Shown: piece after piece, positions 54,799-64,000 of the stretch
How positions within the stretch are numbered: the first letter of the stretch is position 1
Layout of the letters: the number at the start of each line of letters is the position of its first letter
Program-made: the position numbers and the translations under genes
Source: Pseudalkalibacillus berkeleyi
Lineage (GTDB): Bacteria > Bacillota > Bacilli > Bacillales > Fictibacillaceae
Assembly (NCBI RefSeq): GCF_021608225.1
Contig: NZ_JAKIJS010000001.1
Span: 1,922,001-1,986,000, forward strand
DNA: 64,000 bases
Direction: 5' to 3'
Notes under the pieces: generated by a model
Told to the model about the DNA's origin: nothing
Seen by the model: only the letters and a program-made list of their open reading frames with translations
The model's database searches: none

Positions 54799-56517
54799 TT
54801 ACTTTAAGAAATGCTCTTCTACGTATTGCTTTACCTGTTGGTCGGTTTCTAAGTTCAAGATCAAGTCTATATGATTCGCTATTTCTTCCTTACTCAAGTT
54901 TAGTAGCTGTGTTCGAGCTGGCAATACAGAGGTTGCGCTCATACTAAACTCATCTAAACCTAATCCAAGCAAAATCGGTATAGCAATTTCATCTCCTGCC
55001 ATTTCACCACACATACCTGCCCATTTGCCTTCCTTATGAGCTGCATCTATTACATTCTTAACCAATCGCAAAATAGATGGATTGTATGGTTGATATAGAT
55101 ATGAAACTTGTTCATTCATCCGGTCGGCTGCAAATGTGTACTGTATCAAATCATTAGTACCTATACTGAAAAAGTCAACTTCCTTTGCAAATATGTCTGC
55201 CATTACTGCTGTTGAAGGAATTTCAACCATCATCCCTATTTCTATCATCTCGGAAACTTCAATCTTTTCCTGAACAAGTTTTTCTTTCTCTTCTAGCAGT
55301 ATTGCTTTTGCCTGACGAAACTCTTCCAAAGTTGCAATCATTGGAAACATGACTTTTAGGTTCCCATAGATGCTTGCTCTTAAAAGTGCTCTTAATTGCG
55401 TCCTGAAAATCTCTTGTTGATCTAAGCATAGCCTAATTGCACGGTAACCTAAAAATGGATTTAATTCCTTAGGTAGGTTCAAATATGGCAACTCTTTGTC
55501 TCCACCGATATCTAACGTCCGAATGACGACCGGTTTACCTTCCATTTTTGAAAGGACTTCTTTATAAGCTTCAAATTGTTCCTCTTCTGTCGGTAACTGG
55601 TCTCGGTTCATATATAGAAATTCTGTCCGGTATAACCCAATTCCTTCAGCACCATTGTTGAGAACCCCAGGCACATCCTTAGGCGTTCCTATATTGGCTG
55701 CAAGCTCGACATGGACACCATCTGCTGTAACAGTTTGTTCAGTTACGAGCTTAGCCCATTCTTTCTTTTGTTGTGTGTATTGTTCTTTTTTCTTCTCGTA
55801 GGTAGCAAGTTCGTCAGCAGTTGGATTGATGATGACATGACCATCAATACCATCTATGATGACTGTCGTTCCATTATCAACTGAGTCTGTAATGGTTTTC
55901 GTCCCCACGACAGAAGGTATTTCCATCGATCGTGCCATGATCGCAGAATGAGATGTTCTACCTCCGATGTCAGTAGCGAACCCTTTGACGAATTGTCGGT
56001 TTAATTGCGCAGTATCAGATGGCGTTAAATCATCAGATATAATGATCACTTCTTCAGTAATCATACTAGGTGTATTAAATTCAATGTCCATTAAATGGGC
56101 TAACACACGCTTACGAACATCTCGTATATCGGCTGCACGTTCTTTCATATATTCATTGTCCATATTCTCAAACATCGAAATGAACATACCTGTTATCTCA
56201 TCTAAAGCACTTTCAGCGTTTACAAGCTCTTCTTTAATCTTATCTTTTACATTATCAATCAACTCAGGGTCTTTTAGGACAAGAAGGTGGGCAGCAAAAA
56301 TAGCTGCCTTATCTTCTCCTAATTCCTTTTCAGCATGGTCTTTAATCGCCTCAAGTTCAATCTTAGATTGATCGATCGCATGCTTGAAACGATCGATCTC
56401 CTCAGAAGGATCTTCGATAGACTTCTTTTCAACGTCTAGGGCTGGGTTTTCAAGTTTGAATGCTTTCGCAATTGCAATTCCTGATGAAGCTCCGATCCCT
56501 GTAATGCATTGACTCAT
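54799..56517 (-). CDS. ptsI: PTS enzyme I
   Basis: 572 residues. The phosphorylated histidine is H190 in [21 protein letters not shown], and PEP-binding motifs [15 protein letters not shown] and GMCGEMAGD are in the C-terminal domain. It passes phosphate from PEP to HPr. Its ATG overlaps the ptsH stop as TAATG, and it follows ptsH and ptsG. Confidence 0.97.
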   Translation of the reverse strand: MSQCITGIGASSGIAIAKAFKLENPALDVEKKSIEDPSEEIDRFKHAIDQSKIELEAIKDHAEKELGEDKAAIFAAHLLVLKDPELIDNVKDKIKEELVNAESALDEITGMFISMFENMDNEYMKERAADIRDVRKRVLAHLMDIEFNTPSMITEEVIIISDDLTPSDTAQLNRQFVKGFATDIGGRTSHSAIMARSMEIPSVVGTKTITDSVDNGTTVIIDGIDGHVIINPTADELATYEKKKEQYTQQKKEWAKLVTEQTVTADGVHVELAANIGTPKDVPGVLNNGAEGIGLYRTEFLYMNRDQLPTEEEQFEAYKEVLSKMEGKPVVIRTLDIGGDKELPYLNLPKELNPFLGYRAIRLCLDQQEIFRTQLRALLRASIYGNLKVMFPMIATLEEFRQAKAILLEEKEKLVQEKIEVSEMIEIGMMVEIPSTAVMADIFAKEVDFFSIGTNDLIQYTFAADRMNEQVSYLYQPYNPSILRLVKNVIDAAHKEGKWAGMCGEMAGDEIAIPILLGLGLDEFSMSATSVLPARTQLLNLSKEEIANHIDLILNLETDQQVKQYVEEHFLK

Positions 56518-56786
56518 TACTCAGCAAGTCCTTCTTCTTTTAATAGTTCACTAAGAGAAGATAGTGCTTCGTCAGCATCATTTCCATCTGCTTTGATTGT
56601 AATTTCTGACCCCTGCTGAATCCCTAAAGACATAACACCCATGATTGATTTGAGATTAACGGTCTTCTCATTGTGTACTAAATCAATGTGTGCACTGAAT
56701 TGTCCTGCTTTGTTCACTAGTGTAGTTGCCGGTCTTGCGTGTATTCCAGATTCACTCGTTACTTTGAATGTTTTTTCTACTGCCAT
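56517..56786 (-). CDS. ptsH: HPr, PTS phosphocarrier
   Basis: 89 residues. The phosphocarrier histidine is in [12 protein letters not shown] (family His15) and the regulatory serine in [12 protein letters not shown] (family Ser46), so both PTS transfer and HPr kinase/CcpA signalling should be possible. It sits between ptsG and ptsI. Confidence 0.97.
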   Translation of the reverse strand: MAVEKTFKVTSESGIHARPATTLVNKAGQFSAHIDLVHNEKTVNLKSIMGVMSLGIQQGSEITIKADGNDADEALSSLSELLKEEGLAE

Positions 56787-56801
56787 GATTCATCTTCCTT
56801 T

Positions 56802-58883
56802 CTATTTTTCAAATGAAATAATATCTTCTTCTCCAAGGTCTACTTGACCAGATTTGTTCACATTTACACTTTCTCCATCAGAAAGGTTTGTGAAAACGAT
56901 AGGTGTTACTGTAGATTTAGCATGTTTTTCAATGTAATCCAAATCAGCCTTTAGGATAGGTTGTCCTTGCTTCACCTGATCTCCTTGTTCAACAAGCACT
57001 TCGAAACCTTCTCCTTTAAGGTTGACGGTATCGATACCAAAATGAATCAATATTTCCTTTCCATCAGCAGTCTCAAGGCCAATAGCATGTTTCGTTGGAA
57101 ACACATTGACTACTTTAGCATCAGTTGGTGCAACAACCGTACCTTCTATAGGCTCAATTGCGAAACCATCACCCATCATTTTTCCAGCAAATACTTCATC
57201 TGGAACTTCTGTAATCGGTAGTATTATTCCTTTTATCGGTGATTGGATATTCATTGTGCTCATCTCAACCTCTCCTTTCAACGATTCGGGATTAACATCT
57301 TCAACTTGTTCTCTCACTTCTTGTTCGGTATCAACTTCTACCTTACGAGGGTATTTCCCCTTCATAATATCTTGCATTTGTGATTTGATCGCATCTGATC
57401 TTGGTCCAAATATCGCTTGAATATTGTTCCCAACTTCAAGGACTCCAGAGGCACCTAACTTTTTCAATCGATTTTTATCAACTTTCTTCACATCATTCAC
57501 TGAAACTCTTAATCGAGTAATACATGCATCGAGGTGAGAAATGTTATCTTGTCCGCCTAAGCCATCAAGAATATCATATGGAAGATCATCAGACTTTCCT
57601 TGGGATCCAGATGAGTCATCCTCTTCAACATCATCCTCACGACCTGGTGTCATTAAGTTGAATTTACGGATTGCAAATCGGAAACCGAAATAATAGATGA
57701 CCGCAAAAACAAGTCCAACCGGAATGACTAACCACCAGTTCGTTTGTGAATTAAGTACCCCAAAAAGGATAAAGTCAATCAATCCACCTGAGAAAGTCAT
57801 TCCAATCTTTACATCAAGTAAGTGCATTGTCATAAAAGAGAGACCTGCAAAGATTGTGTGAATACCGAATAATACTGGTGCTACGAATAAGAACGAGAAT
57901 TCAATCGGTTCTGTAATTCCAGTTAAGAACGAAGTTAAAGCTGCAGAAGCCATGATACCTGCAACGATCTTCTTTCTCTCAGGTCGAGCTTCATGATAGA
58001 TCGCAAGTGCCGCAGCTGGTAAACCGAACATCATAAATGGGAACTTCCCTGTCATAAATGTTCCAGCTGTTAAGTTTTGGACACCATCTTTAATTTGTTC
58101 GAAGAATATACGTTGATCACCACGGACCAAGTCTCCAGCTTCAGTTGTGTAAGATCCGAACTCAAACCAAAACGGTGCATAAAAAATATGATGTAAACCA
58201 AAAGGGATTAAAGCCCTTTCAATGACACCAAAAACAAATGCAGACAACGTAAGATTTGCATGGACCATGTTTTGTGAAAAAGCATTTAAGCCATCTTGTA
58301 CAGGTGGCCAAGCGAAAGTCATGATAATGCCCAATAAAACGGCACTAGCTGCAGTCGCAATCGGAACAAACCGCTTACCTGCAAAGAAACCTAAGTAGGA
58401 AGGTAGCTCAATATTATAAAACTTGTTATACATGAAGGCAGCTAGTATGCCTAGGATGATCCCTCCGAATACCCCTGTCTGTAAAGTAGGTATTCCTAGC
58501 ACGAGTGCATAGGCTGGATCTACATCTCCTCCAGTCACATCAGGAATTTCTAATCCTAAGATGACACTCATCGTGACATTCATAATTAAGAATCCTACTG
58601 TTGCAGCTAATCCAGCTACACCATCCCCACCGGCTAATCCAATGGCAACACCAACAGCAAAGAGAAGTGCTAAGTTCCCAAAAATGATTCCACCTGCTGA
58701 TTCCATGACAGATGCAATCATCACCATTGCGTCATTCTTTAAAAATGGAGCTATCTTTACCAGTGTTGGATTTTGAAGTGCATTACCAAACGCAAGTAAC
58801 AATCCCGCAGCTGGAAGAATTGCAACCGGTAACATTAATGCTTTACCGACTTTCTGTAACGTTCCAAATGCCTTTTGCATCAT
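56802..58883 (-). CDS. ptsG: PtsG, glucose-specific PTS enzyme IICBA
   Basis: 693 residues in the order IIC-IIB-IIA. The IIC membrane part spans about 1-405 with ten or so helices. IIB holds C454 in [13 protein letters not shown], followed by a linker, and the C-terminal IIA holds H614 in [12 protein letters not shown]. It imports and phosphorylates glucose. A GlcT-type antiterminator target precedes it and glcT lies directly upstream. Confidence 0.96.
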   Translation of the reverse strand: MMQKAFGTLQKVGKALMLPVAILPAAGLLLAFGNALQNPTLVKIAPFLKNDAMVMIASVMESAGGIIFGNLALLFAVGVAIGLAGGDGVAGLAATVGFLIMNVTMSVILGLEIPDVTGGDVDPAYALVLGIPTLQTGVFGGIILGILAAFMYNKFYNIELPSYLGFFAGKRFVPIATAASAVLLGIIMTFAWPPVQDGLNAFSQNMVHANLTLSAFVFGVIERALIPFGLHHIFYAPFWFEFGSYTTEAGDLVRGDQRIFFEQIKDGVQNLTAGTFMTGKFPFMMFGLPAAALAIYHEARPERKKIVAGIMASAALTSFLTGITEPIEFSFLFVAPVLFGIHTIFAGLSFMTMHLLDVKIGMTFSGGLIDFILFGVLNSQTNWWLVIPVGLVFAVIYYFGFRFAIRKFNLMTPGREDDVEEDDSSGSQGKSDDLPYDILDGLGGQDNISHLDACITRLRVSVNDVKKVDKNRLKKLGASGVLEVGNNIQAIFGPRSDAIKSQMQDIMKGKYPRKVEVDTEQEVREQVEDVNPESLKGEVEMSTMNIQSPIKGIILPITEVPDEVFAGKMMGDGFAIEPIEGTVVAPTDAKVVNVFPTKHAIGLETADGKEILIHFGIDTVNLKGEGFEVLVEQGDQVKQGQPILKADLDYIEKHAKSTVTPIVFTNLSDGESVNVNKSGQVDLGEEDIISFEK

Positions 58884-58958
58884 TTCCCCTCCTAAGATCG
58901 TTTAATTCCATTCAACCAATAAGAAGAATACGTTTACATTTTGCTTGTTAAAAGAATC

Positions 58959-59063
58959 AAAAAAGGCATGAGTAAAGAATAAAATACAGTCAAAGATAGG
59001 ATACCCATCTTCTGTATTTCAATTATTCTTCACTCATGCCTGATCGTATCAGTAACACGTAAA
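58959..59063 (-). promoter_or_regulatory. ptsG leader: GlcT antiterminator target and terminator
   Basis: After the glcT stop the minus strand reads ACGTGTTACTGATACGATCAGGCATGAGTG (split as 59058-59041 and 59040-59031), which holds a CTGAT-ACG-ATCAG hairpin (59040-59052). Overlapping it, AGGCATGAGTGAAGAATAA pairs with TTATTCTTTACTCATGCCT, followed by TTTTTT (58959-59040). An inner stem AAATACAG/CTGTATTT lies in the loop. Competing RAT and terminator structures are the known mechanism for GlcT control of ptsG in B. subtilis. Confidence 0.85.
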
Positions 59064-59075
59064 GTCATATTCTTT

Positions 59076-59915
59076 TTATTGTGATGAAAGCCTTTGCAAA
59101 TGCATCGTTAAATATATAGCCTCTGCATCAGAAGCTTTCTTCCCCAACTGATGTTGCATAACTTTCATCAGTTTCCATGCAGTATTGTAGCATAAAGGAT
59201 ATTCGTCTTTCAACACCTTTGCTAATTTATGTTGACTTCCTACTTGCTCCCCACTTTCAATCCTTTCGATTCCACGCCTTAGGTGTTGAATCAGTCTCAC
59301 GTAATTGATACTACCTTTATCCAAACTAATGTCTAGTTGTTGTTCAATAAGTTGAACAAGTGAATTCATGAGTTGTGAGTACTTATTCAGGTCTGATAGC
59401 GAGCGACTTGTAGTCGCACTATGTAAATGTAAGGTTATAAATCCAATTTCACCGTCTGGAAGGTAAACCCCTGTTTCCCGGTGAACCACTTCTACAACTT
59501 CTTCTGCGACAGCATATTCTCTCGGGTACATGAGCTGAGTCTCTTTTAAAAACGGATTCACGATGTCCATGCCTTGTTGTATTCTCTTTATCGCAAATGC
59601 AATGTGGTCCGTTAAGGCAATATGTATATGTTCATCGAATTGAACATTTAATTTCTGTTCACTAAGTTGAATTATATCATTCATAACTAGAATGATACTT
59701 TCATCAATTTCAGAAATTAATTGTTTATATTGGTGCTGCTTTTCTTCATCTTTAAGCACATATAGCTTATCTACATTTGTTTCTTCTAATCGATCACCAG
59801 ATTTCTTTGAGAAACCGATGCCTTTTCCAATTAGCACTGCTTCTTGCTGATTTTCACCAATCGCAATGACAACATTATTATTTAATATTTTCAGTATCGT
59901 ATAGTGGTCTTCCAT
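59076..59915 (-). CDS. glcT: GlcT, PTS-controlled transcription antiterminator
   Basis: 279 residues of the BglG/SacY family. An N-terminal RNA-binding co-antiterminator domain (about 1-58) is followed by two PTS regulation domains with paired histidines in VQFDEHIHIALTDH and GEIGFITLHLHSA and again near HLRRGIER and AIYLTMHLQRL. When glucose is scarce, PtsG phosphorylates it into inactivity; otherwise it opens the ptsG leader. It is directly upstream of ptsG, as in B. subtilis. Confidence 0.93.
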   Translation of the reverse strand: MEDHYTILKILNNNVVIAIGENQQEAVLIGKGIGFSKKSGDRLEETNVDKLYVLKDEEKQHQYKQLISEIDESIILVMNDIIQLSEQKLNVQFDEHIHIALTDHIAFAIKRIQQGMDIVNPFLKETQLMYPREYAVAEEVVEVVHRETGVYLPDGEIGFITLHLHSATTSRSLSDLNKYSQLMNSLVQLIEQQLDISLDKGSINYVRLIQHLRRGIERIESGEQVGSQHKLAKVLKDEYPLCYNTAWKLMKVMQHQLGKKASDAEAIYLTMHLQRLSSQ

Positions 59916-60076
59916 GCAACGCCATCCCTTTCAGTTAAACGACGGTATAAGACGTCAACATCATATCGAATCATACTGGACTCGTCAACTTTTAAGTCAA
60001 AACTAAACCTAATGGTAATGGTTTGTTACATGTTCTTGTAAATTTTTACTCATCAACAGTAACAGAGTTTGAATCC

Positions 60077-60112
60077 AAAAAAAGATGCGGCTTTCATATA
60101 TATGAAAGCCGC
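60077..60112 (-). terminator. Terminator after gerE
   Basis: Perfect 12-bp stem GCGGCTTTCATA with TATGAAAGCCGC (60087-60112) followed on the minus strand by ATCTTTTTTT. The gap between it and glcT has no further feature. Confidence 0.93.
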
Positions 60113-60118
60113 AAACCT

Positions 60119-60343
60119 CTAAATCTCCAACTCGCCAAGCCGCAGTAGCTCGACGACAGCCTGGGAGCGCCCCTTGACACCTAATTTTTGCATCGTATTA
60201 GAAATGTGATTTCGAACCGTTTTCTCACTAATGAAAAGTTGTTCAGCAATCTCCCTGGTTGTCTTGTCTTGAACAAGAAGTTCGAATACTTCTCTCTCCC
60301 TTTTTGTAAGTAGAGGCTTCGGTCGGTAGTGTTTATCTTTCAA
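60119..60343 (-). CDS. gerE: GerE, late sporulation transcription factor
   Basis: 74 residues, almost all a LuxR-type helix-turn-helix (LLTKREREVFELLVQDKTT and FISEKTVRNHISNTMQKLG). It is nearly identical to B. subtilis GerE. The TTG at 60343 gives the exact 74-residue length and follows AAGGAGG at about 10 bp. GerE tunes sigma-K genes in the mother cell, mostly coat genes. A sigma-K-type promoter precedes it and its own terminator follows. Confidence 0.96.
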   Translation of the reverse strand: MKDKHYRPKPLLTKREREVFELLVQDKTTREIAEQLFISEKTVRNHISNTMQKLGVKGRSQAVVELLRLGELEI

Positions 60344-60409
60344 TGATTTCACCCCTCCTTGCATGGGCTAACGAGCTGCGGTTATGCAGAAAAGATATTT
60401 AGTCAACAT

Positions 60410-60437
60410 ATCATATGAAGGGATGAAATTGGTCGTG
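60410..60437 (-). promoter_or_regulatory. Candidate sigma-K promoter of gerE
   Basis: Minus strand AC (60436-60437), 17 bp, CATATGATA (60410-60418), fitting the sigma-K pattern of AC and CATANNNTA. It lies about 65 bp before the gerE start, in line with gerE being a sigma-K gene. Confidence 0.6.
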
Positions 60438-60459
60438 ACTTGCCACGCATAAAAAAATC

Positions 60460-60927
60460 TTATATCTTTATCGAATTCTTTATATTTTCCATTCGTTCAA
60501 CCATGTGGCCAGACCATAATTCCGGTTTTCCAGTATTTTTATCGATATGTACAATTCGGCCACGTCCTACAAACACAGCGTTACCTTGCTCATTCTCTGC
60601 CATATAATGCAAGTCTATAGAAGTTTTACCTATCCGAGCGACTTTCACATAAATTTTGAGTGCTTCGTCGAAGTACACTTGATTTAAAAAATCACATTGA
60701 AGGTCTGACACAACTGGTATTGTATTTACCTCAGGCTTGTTCCATTCTCCCATGAAACCTAGTTCTTTAAAAAGTTGAATTCTTGCATCTTCAAAATAAA
60801 CAAAAGGTACAGTATTATTTAAATGATTAAACGGATCTACTTCAGAAAAGCGTACTTTTACATCAATAAAAAAATGAAAATCCTTTACCCAATTTTCCCA
60901 GTCTTGTATATAACTAATCTGTTTCAT
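60460..60927 (-). CDS. ysmA: YsmA-like acyl-CoA thioesterase, hot-dog fold
   Basis: 155 residues of the 4HBT family. The catalytic-region pattern VRFSEVDPFNHLNNTVPFVYFEDARI fits, with aspartate in the D-P-F-x-H-L-N-N motif. It hydrolyses acyl-CoA thioesters; the substrate is unknown. Strong ribosome binding site AGGAGGGG. Lies between sdhB and gerE, as in B. subtilis. Confidence 0.88.
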   Translation of the reverse strand: MKQISYIQDWENWVKDFHFFIDVKVRFSEVDPFNHLNNTVPFVYFEDARIQLFKELGFMGEWNKPEVNTIPVVSDLQCDFLNQVYFDEALKIYVKVARIGKTSIDLHYMAENEQGNAVFVGRGRIVHIDKNTGKPELWSGHMVERMENIKNSIKI

Positions 60928-60948
60928 AAAACCCCTCCTAATTAAATA

Positions 60949-60981
60949 ACAAGGACTGCCATTTATTCGGTCAGTCCTTGT
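60949..60981 (-). terminator. Terminator of the sdh operon
   Basis: ACAAGGACTG and CAGTCCTTGT (60949-60958 and 60972-60981) form a 10-bp stem, extended imperfectly. The minus strand continues TATTTAATT, a weak T-run. Confidence 0.75.
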
Positions 60982-60997
60982 AGTTTGTCATATTATT

Positions 60998-61759
60998 CTA
61001 TTGAGCATCTGATCCGAAAAAGCTTCGGAACGATTGTAATGTTGTATCACGATTTAATGCTGCGATAGAAGTTGTTAATGGAATACCTTTAGGACATGAT
61101 TGGACACAGTTTTGTGAATTACCACATGAAGCTAGTCCACCGTCACCCATTAATGCTTCCAAACGTTCTGCTTTATTCATTTCACCCGTTGGATGAGCGT
61201 TGAATAAACGTACTTGAGATAATGGAGCAGGTCCGATAAAGTCTGATTTATCATTCACATTCGGACAAGCTTCTAAACAAACACCACATGTCATACACTT
61301 CGAAAGTTCATATGCCCATTGTCGTTTCGTTTCAGGCATACGCGGTCCAGGTCCTAGATCGTAAGTTCCATCAATAGGAATCCACGCCTTTACTTTCTTC
61401 AATGCATCAAACATTCGACTACGATCAACTTGAAGGTCGCGTACGACAGGGAATGTTGACATTGGCTCAAGACGAATCGGTTGTTCTAACTTATCAACAA
61501 GCGCTGTACATGATTGACGAGGTTTACCGTTGATGACCATTGAACAAGCTCCGCAAACCTCTTCTAAACATCCCATTTCCCAAGTAATTGGCGTTGTGTT
61601 CTCACCCTTACTATTCACTGGGTTACGACGGATTTCCATCAATGCCGAAATGACATTCATATTCGGTCGATAAGGGATCTCAAACTGTTCATCATAAGCT
61701 GCTGAATCAGGGTTGTCCTGCCGTTTAATTATGAATTGAATCTTTTTCTCTTCAGCCAT
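60998..61759 (-). CDS. sdhB: Succinate dehydrogenase iron-sulphur subunit
   Basis: 253 residues. Cluster ligands are visible: CLEEVCGACSMVINGKPRQSC for [2Fe-2S], CMTCGVCLEACP for [4Fe-4S] and CGNSQNCVQSCPKGIP for [3Fe-4S]. It passes electrons from SdhA to the quinone site in SdhC. Starts 6 bp after the sdhA stop. Confidence 0.97.
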   Translation of the reverse strand: MAEEKKIQFIIKRQDNPDSAAYDEQFEIPYRPNMNVISALMEIRRNPVNSKGENTTPITWEMGCLEEVCGACSMVINGKPRQSCTALVDKLEQPIRLEPMSTFPVVRDLQVDRSRMFDALKKVKAWIPIDGTYDLGPGPRMPETKRQWAYELSKCMTCGVCLEACPNVNDKSDFIGPAPLSQVRLFNAHPTGEMNKAERLEALMGDGGLASCGNSQNCVQSCPKGIPLTTSIAALNRDTTLQSFRSFFGSDAQ

Positions 61760-61765
61760 GATTAA

Positions 61766-63526
61766 TTATTTCGCCCCCTTCTTCTTAGAATAATCACGCT
61801 TACGTGGTTCGATGAGAGACGTATCAACAGGTTCGTATTCAAAGTCTGGACCATTCTTCTCTGGATTAAAGATGGCTTTTGTTGTCTTCAACCATTCTTC
61901 ATCATTACGATCTGGGAAGTCTGGCTTGTAATGCGCTCCACGACTTTCGTTACGATTTAATGCTCCTAAAGTTACGACACGTGCTAATTGAAGCATGTGC
62001 CACAATTGACGTGTAAACGATACACCTTGGTTACTCCATTTAGAAGTATCATTGATGTTGATATTTTTATACCGCTCCATCAATTCCACAATCTTATCGT
62101 CTGTTTCTTTCAACTTATCGTTATGGCGAACAACTGTAACGTTCGCAGTCATCCACTCACCTAACTCTTTATGAAGTTGATATGCATTTTCAGTGCCATC
62201 CATTTTCATAATTTGCGCTAAGTGATCTTCTTCTTTCTTCACTTGACGCTCATAAACCGTAGAAGAGATATCTTCAGTTGTCTTTTCTAAACCGTTGATG
62301 TACTCTGCAGCCTTCGGTCCTGCAACCATTCCGCCAAAGATGGAAGAAAGCAACGAGTTCGCACCTAAGCGGTTTGCACCGTGCTGTGAATAATCACATT
62401 CTCCAGCTGCAAATAGACCAGGTATGTTCGTCATTTGATTATAATCGATCCACATTCCACCCATTGAATAATGGACAGCAGGGAAGATCTTCATTGGTAC
62501 TTTGCGTGGGTCATCTCCCATGAACTTTTCATAGATTTCAATGATTCCACCGAGCTTAATATCGAGCTCTTTAGGATCTTTGTGAGAAAGATCGAGGTAA
62601 ACCATGTTTTCACCATTTATACCAAGCTTTTGTCTCACACAAACATCGAAAATTTCACGTGTAGCAATATCACGTGGAACTAAGTTTCCATAAGCAGGAT
62701 ACTTTTCTTCTAAGAAGTACCAAGGCTTACCATCTTTATAAGTCCAAACACGTCCACCTTCACCACGAGCTGATTCACTCATCAATCGAAGTTTATCGTC
62801 TCCAGGAATTGCTGTTGGATGAATTTGAATAAATTCACCATTTGCATAGTGAACACCCTGTTGGTAAAGTGCTGATGCTGCTGCACCAGTATTGATTACA
62901 GAGTTCGTAGATTTTCCGAAAATGACACCAGGTCCACCTGTTGCCATAATGACAGCATCTGACTTAAAGCTTTGAATTTCAGAAGTTTTCAAGTTCTGAG
63001 CTACGATACCACGACAAACTTGATCGTCGTCTAGTACTGCTGATTGGAAATCCCATCCTTCATACTTCGTAACTAGACCTTGTACTTCATAGCGTCGCAC
63101 CTGCTCGTCAAGTGCATAAAGAAGTTGCTGACCTGTTGTGGCACCAGCAAATGCTGTTCTATGATGTTGAGTACCTCCAAAGCGTCGGAAGTCCAACAAT
63201 CCTTCTGGTGTACGGTTGAACATAACACCCATTCGATCTAATAAATGAATGATACCAGGTGCAGCATCACACATCGCTTTTACTGGCGGTTGGTTCGCAA
63301 GGAAGTCTCCACCATATACCGTGTCATCAAAGTGTTCCCAAGGCGAATCACCTTCACCTTTTGTGTTAACCGCTCCGTTTATTCCGCCTTGCGCACAAAC
63401 GGAGTGAGAGCGTTTAACAGGTACGAGTGAGAACAAATCAACGTGCATTCCTGATTCGGCGGATTTGATTGCAGCCATGAGTCCTGCCAATCCACCACCA
63501 ACAATTATGATATTACCTTTGCTCAT
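61766..63526 (-). CDS. sdhA: Succinate dehydrogenase flavoprotein subunit
   Basis: 586 residues. N-terminal Rossmann motif IIVGGGLAGLMAAIKSAESG, the FAD-linkage region with SHSVCAQGGINGAV (covalent FAD histidine H42 region), substrate-site motif HPTAIPGDDKLRLMSESARGEGG, and HGANRLGANSLLSSIFGG. It oxidises succinate to fumarate on the cytoplasmic face. Between sdhC and sdhB. Confidence 0.97.
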   Translation of the reverse strand: MSKGNIIIVGGGLAGLMAAIKSAESGMHVDLFSLVPVKRSHSVCAQGGINGAVNTKGEGDSPWEHFDDTVYGGDFLANQPPVKAMCDAAPGIIHLLDRMGVMFNRTPEGLLDFRRFGGTQHHRTAFAGATTGQQLLYALDEQVRRYEVQGLVTKYEGWDFQSAVLDDDQVCRGIVAQNLKTSEIQSFKSDAVIMATGGPGVIFGKSTNSVINTGAAASALYQQGVHYANGEFIQIHPTAIPGDDKLRLMSESARGEGGRVWTYKDGKPWYFLEEKYPAYGNLVPRDIATREIFDVCVRQKLGINGENMVYLDLSHKDPKELDIKLGGIIEIYEKFMGDDPRKVPMKIFPAVHYSMGGMWIDYNQMTNIPGLFAAGECDYSQHGANRLGANSLLSSIFGGMVAGPKAAEYINGLEKTTEDISSTVYERQVKKEEDHLAQIMKMDGTENAYQLHKELGEWMTANVTVVRHNDKLKETDDKIVELMERYKNININDTSKWSNQGVSFTRQLWHMLQLARVVTLGALNRNESRGAHYKPDFPDRNDEEWLKTTKAIFNPEKNGPDFEYEPVDTSLIEPRKRDYSKKKGAK

Positions 63527-63539
63527 CGTGACTCACTCC

Positions 63540-64000
63540 TTATAAAATTGGTAGGTTTGTCGCAAGAGAAGCAAACCATTCAGGGTATACGAATGCGAAA
63601 ATCGAACGCATTCCAATAATTGAAACTGCAAAGAATATTCCGACTGTCACATAAGTAGCGATCTTTTGTGAGCGTGGAGAAACCGCAATACCCCAGCTAA
63701 CTAAAAACGACCATAATCCGTTTGAGAAATGGAAGATCGTTGATAAGACACCAATTACGTAGAACCAAACCATGATTGGATTACTAAAAATTTCTTCCAT
63801 CATGTTGAAATTCACTTCTGCACCGAATGCAGCTGCAACTCGAGTTTCCCATACGTGCCATGAAATGAATATCAAAGTGATAATTCCTGTTACACGCTGA
63901 AGCATGAACATCCAGTTTCGGAAGTAACCATATCGGTTTGCATTATTACGAGCCTGAAATGTTATGTACAATCCAAATACAGCATGAAAGATGATCGGTA
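63540..64000 (-). CDS. sdhC: Succinate dehydrogenase cytochrome b558 subunit, partial
   Basis: The frame continues past the right edge, so only about the last 153 residues of a protein usually near 200 are present. An internal TTG at 63971 is not the real start: the frame upstream (PIIFHAVFG) matches the SdhC family. Membrane helices hold haem-binding histidines in SWHVWETR and ILSTIFHFSNGLWSF. It anchors SdhAB to the membrane and reduces menaquinone. Confidence 0.93.
   Translation of the reverse strand, partial: PIIFHAVFGLYITFQARNNANRYGYFRNWMFMLQRVTGIITLIFISWHVWETRVAAAFGAEVNFNMMEEIFSNPIMVWFYVIGVLSTIFHFSNGLWSFLVSWGIAVSPRSQKIATYVTVGIFFAVSIIGMRSIFAFVYPEWFASLATNLPIL

Noticed and set aside
59082-59095. 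cre-like catabolite operator near the glcT 3' end
   Set aside because: It deviates from the consensus at the central CG pair and lies inside the end of glcT, so it is probably chance.
1-64000. CRISPR arrays, prophage, rRNA operon or intact insertion sequence
   Set aside because: No array of regular repeats, phage structural gene, integrase, transposase or rRNA sequence was found on either strand.

Overview
The window is a stretch of chromosome from a spore-forming member of the Bacillaceae. The evidence is the near-continuous Bacillus-type gene order (rplU-prp-rpmA, spoIVFAB, minCD, mreBCD, radC, maf, spoIIB, folC, valS, spoVID, hemAXCDBL, ysxC, lonA, lonB, clpX, tig, rph, gerM, murI, gerE, sdhCAB), the sporulation genes, AGGAGG-type ribosome binding sites and an AT-rich base composition. 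It is not B. subtilis itself: it carries an RNase E/G homologue beside rplU, a type IV pilus cluster at the comC position, an extra spore-coat-like gene beside ysxE and a displaced glcT-ptsGHI cassette. The species is not claimed. Almost everything is on the minus strand, so transcription runs from high to low coordinates.

1-9796: ribosomal proteins L27 (cut by the window edge) and L21 flank the Prp protease that trims L27. The rplU leader combines a sigma-A promoter, an L21-leader-like hairpin and a compact repeated element. Next come RNase E/G, the SpoIVFA/SpoIVFB pair for pro-sigma-K processing, the division-site genes minCD, the cell-shape genes mreBCD, radC and maf. 9797-20757: SpoIIB, then a type IV pilus locus with PilB, PilT, PilC, a major pilin, a prepilin peptidase and PilM/N/O-like proteins in one minus-strand operon. 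Two minor pilins run divergently, and a 372-residue pilus-associated protein with an acidic tract converges on them. 20758-22455: a membrane-anchored GAF-GGDEF diguanylate cyclase, a plausible partner because PilB starts with a MshEN-like c-di-GMP-binding module.

22553-36957: folC, valS with a T-box leader, a 66-residue membrane protein, ysxE plus a divergent paralogue, spoVID, and the haem pathway from glutamyl-tRNA to uroporphyrinogen III with hemL at its distal end. 37272-49332: a small membrane protein, a polar amino-acid ABC transporter, then the GTPase YsxC, LonA, LonB, ClpX, trigger factor and a TPR protein, a protein quality-control block.

49452-64000: a tRNA-Gly/tRNA-Arg unit with its own promoter and terminator; ysnB, rdgB and rph; gerM; a 265-bp MITE-like repeat; murI; a MarR regulator; the ptsI-ptsH-ptsG-glcT glucose PTS cassette with a GlcT-type antiterminator target before ptsG; gerE with a sigma-K-like promoter; a thioesterase; and succinate dehydrogenase sdhB-sdhA-sdhC, the last cut by the window edge.

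The most interesting material is the pilus locus with its linked cyclic-di-GMP gene, the unusual 372-residue pilus-locus protein, the CotS-like paralogue pair, and the two repeat elements. No CRISPR array, prophage, rRNA operon or intact transposase gene was seen.
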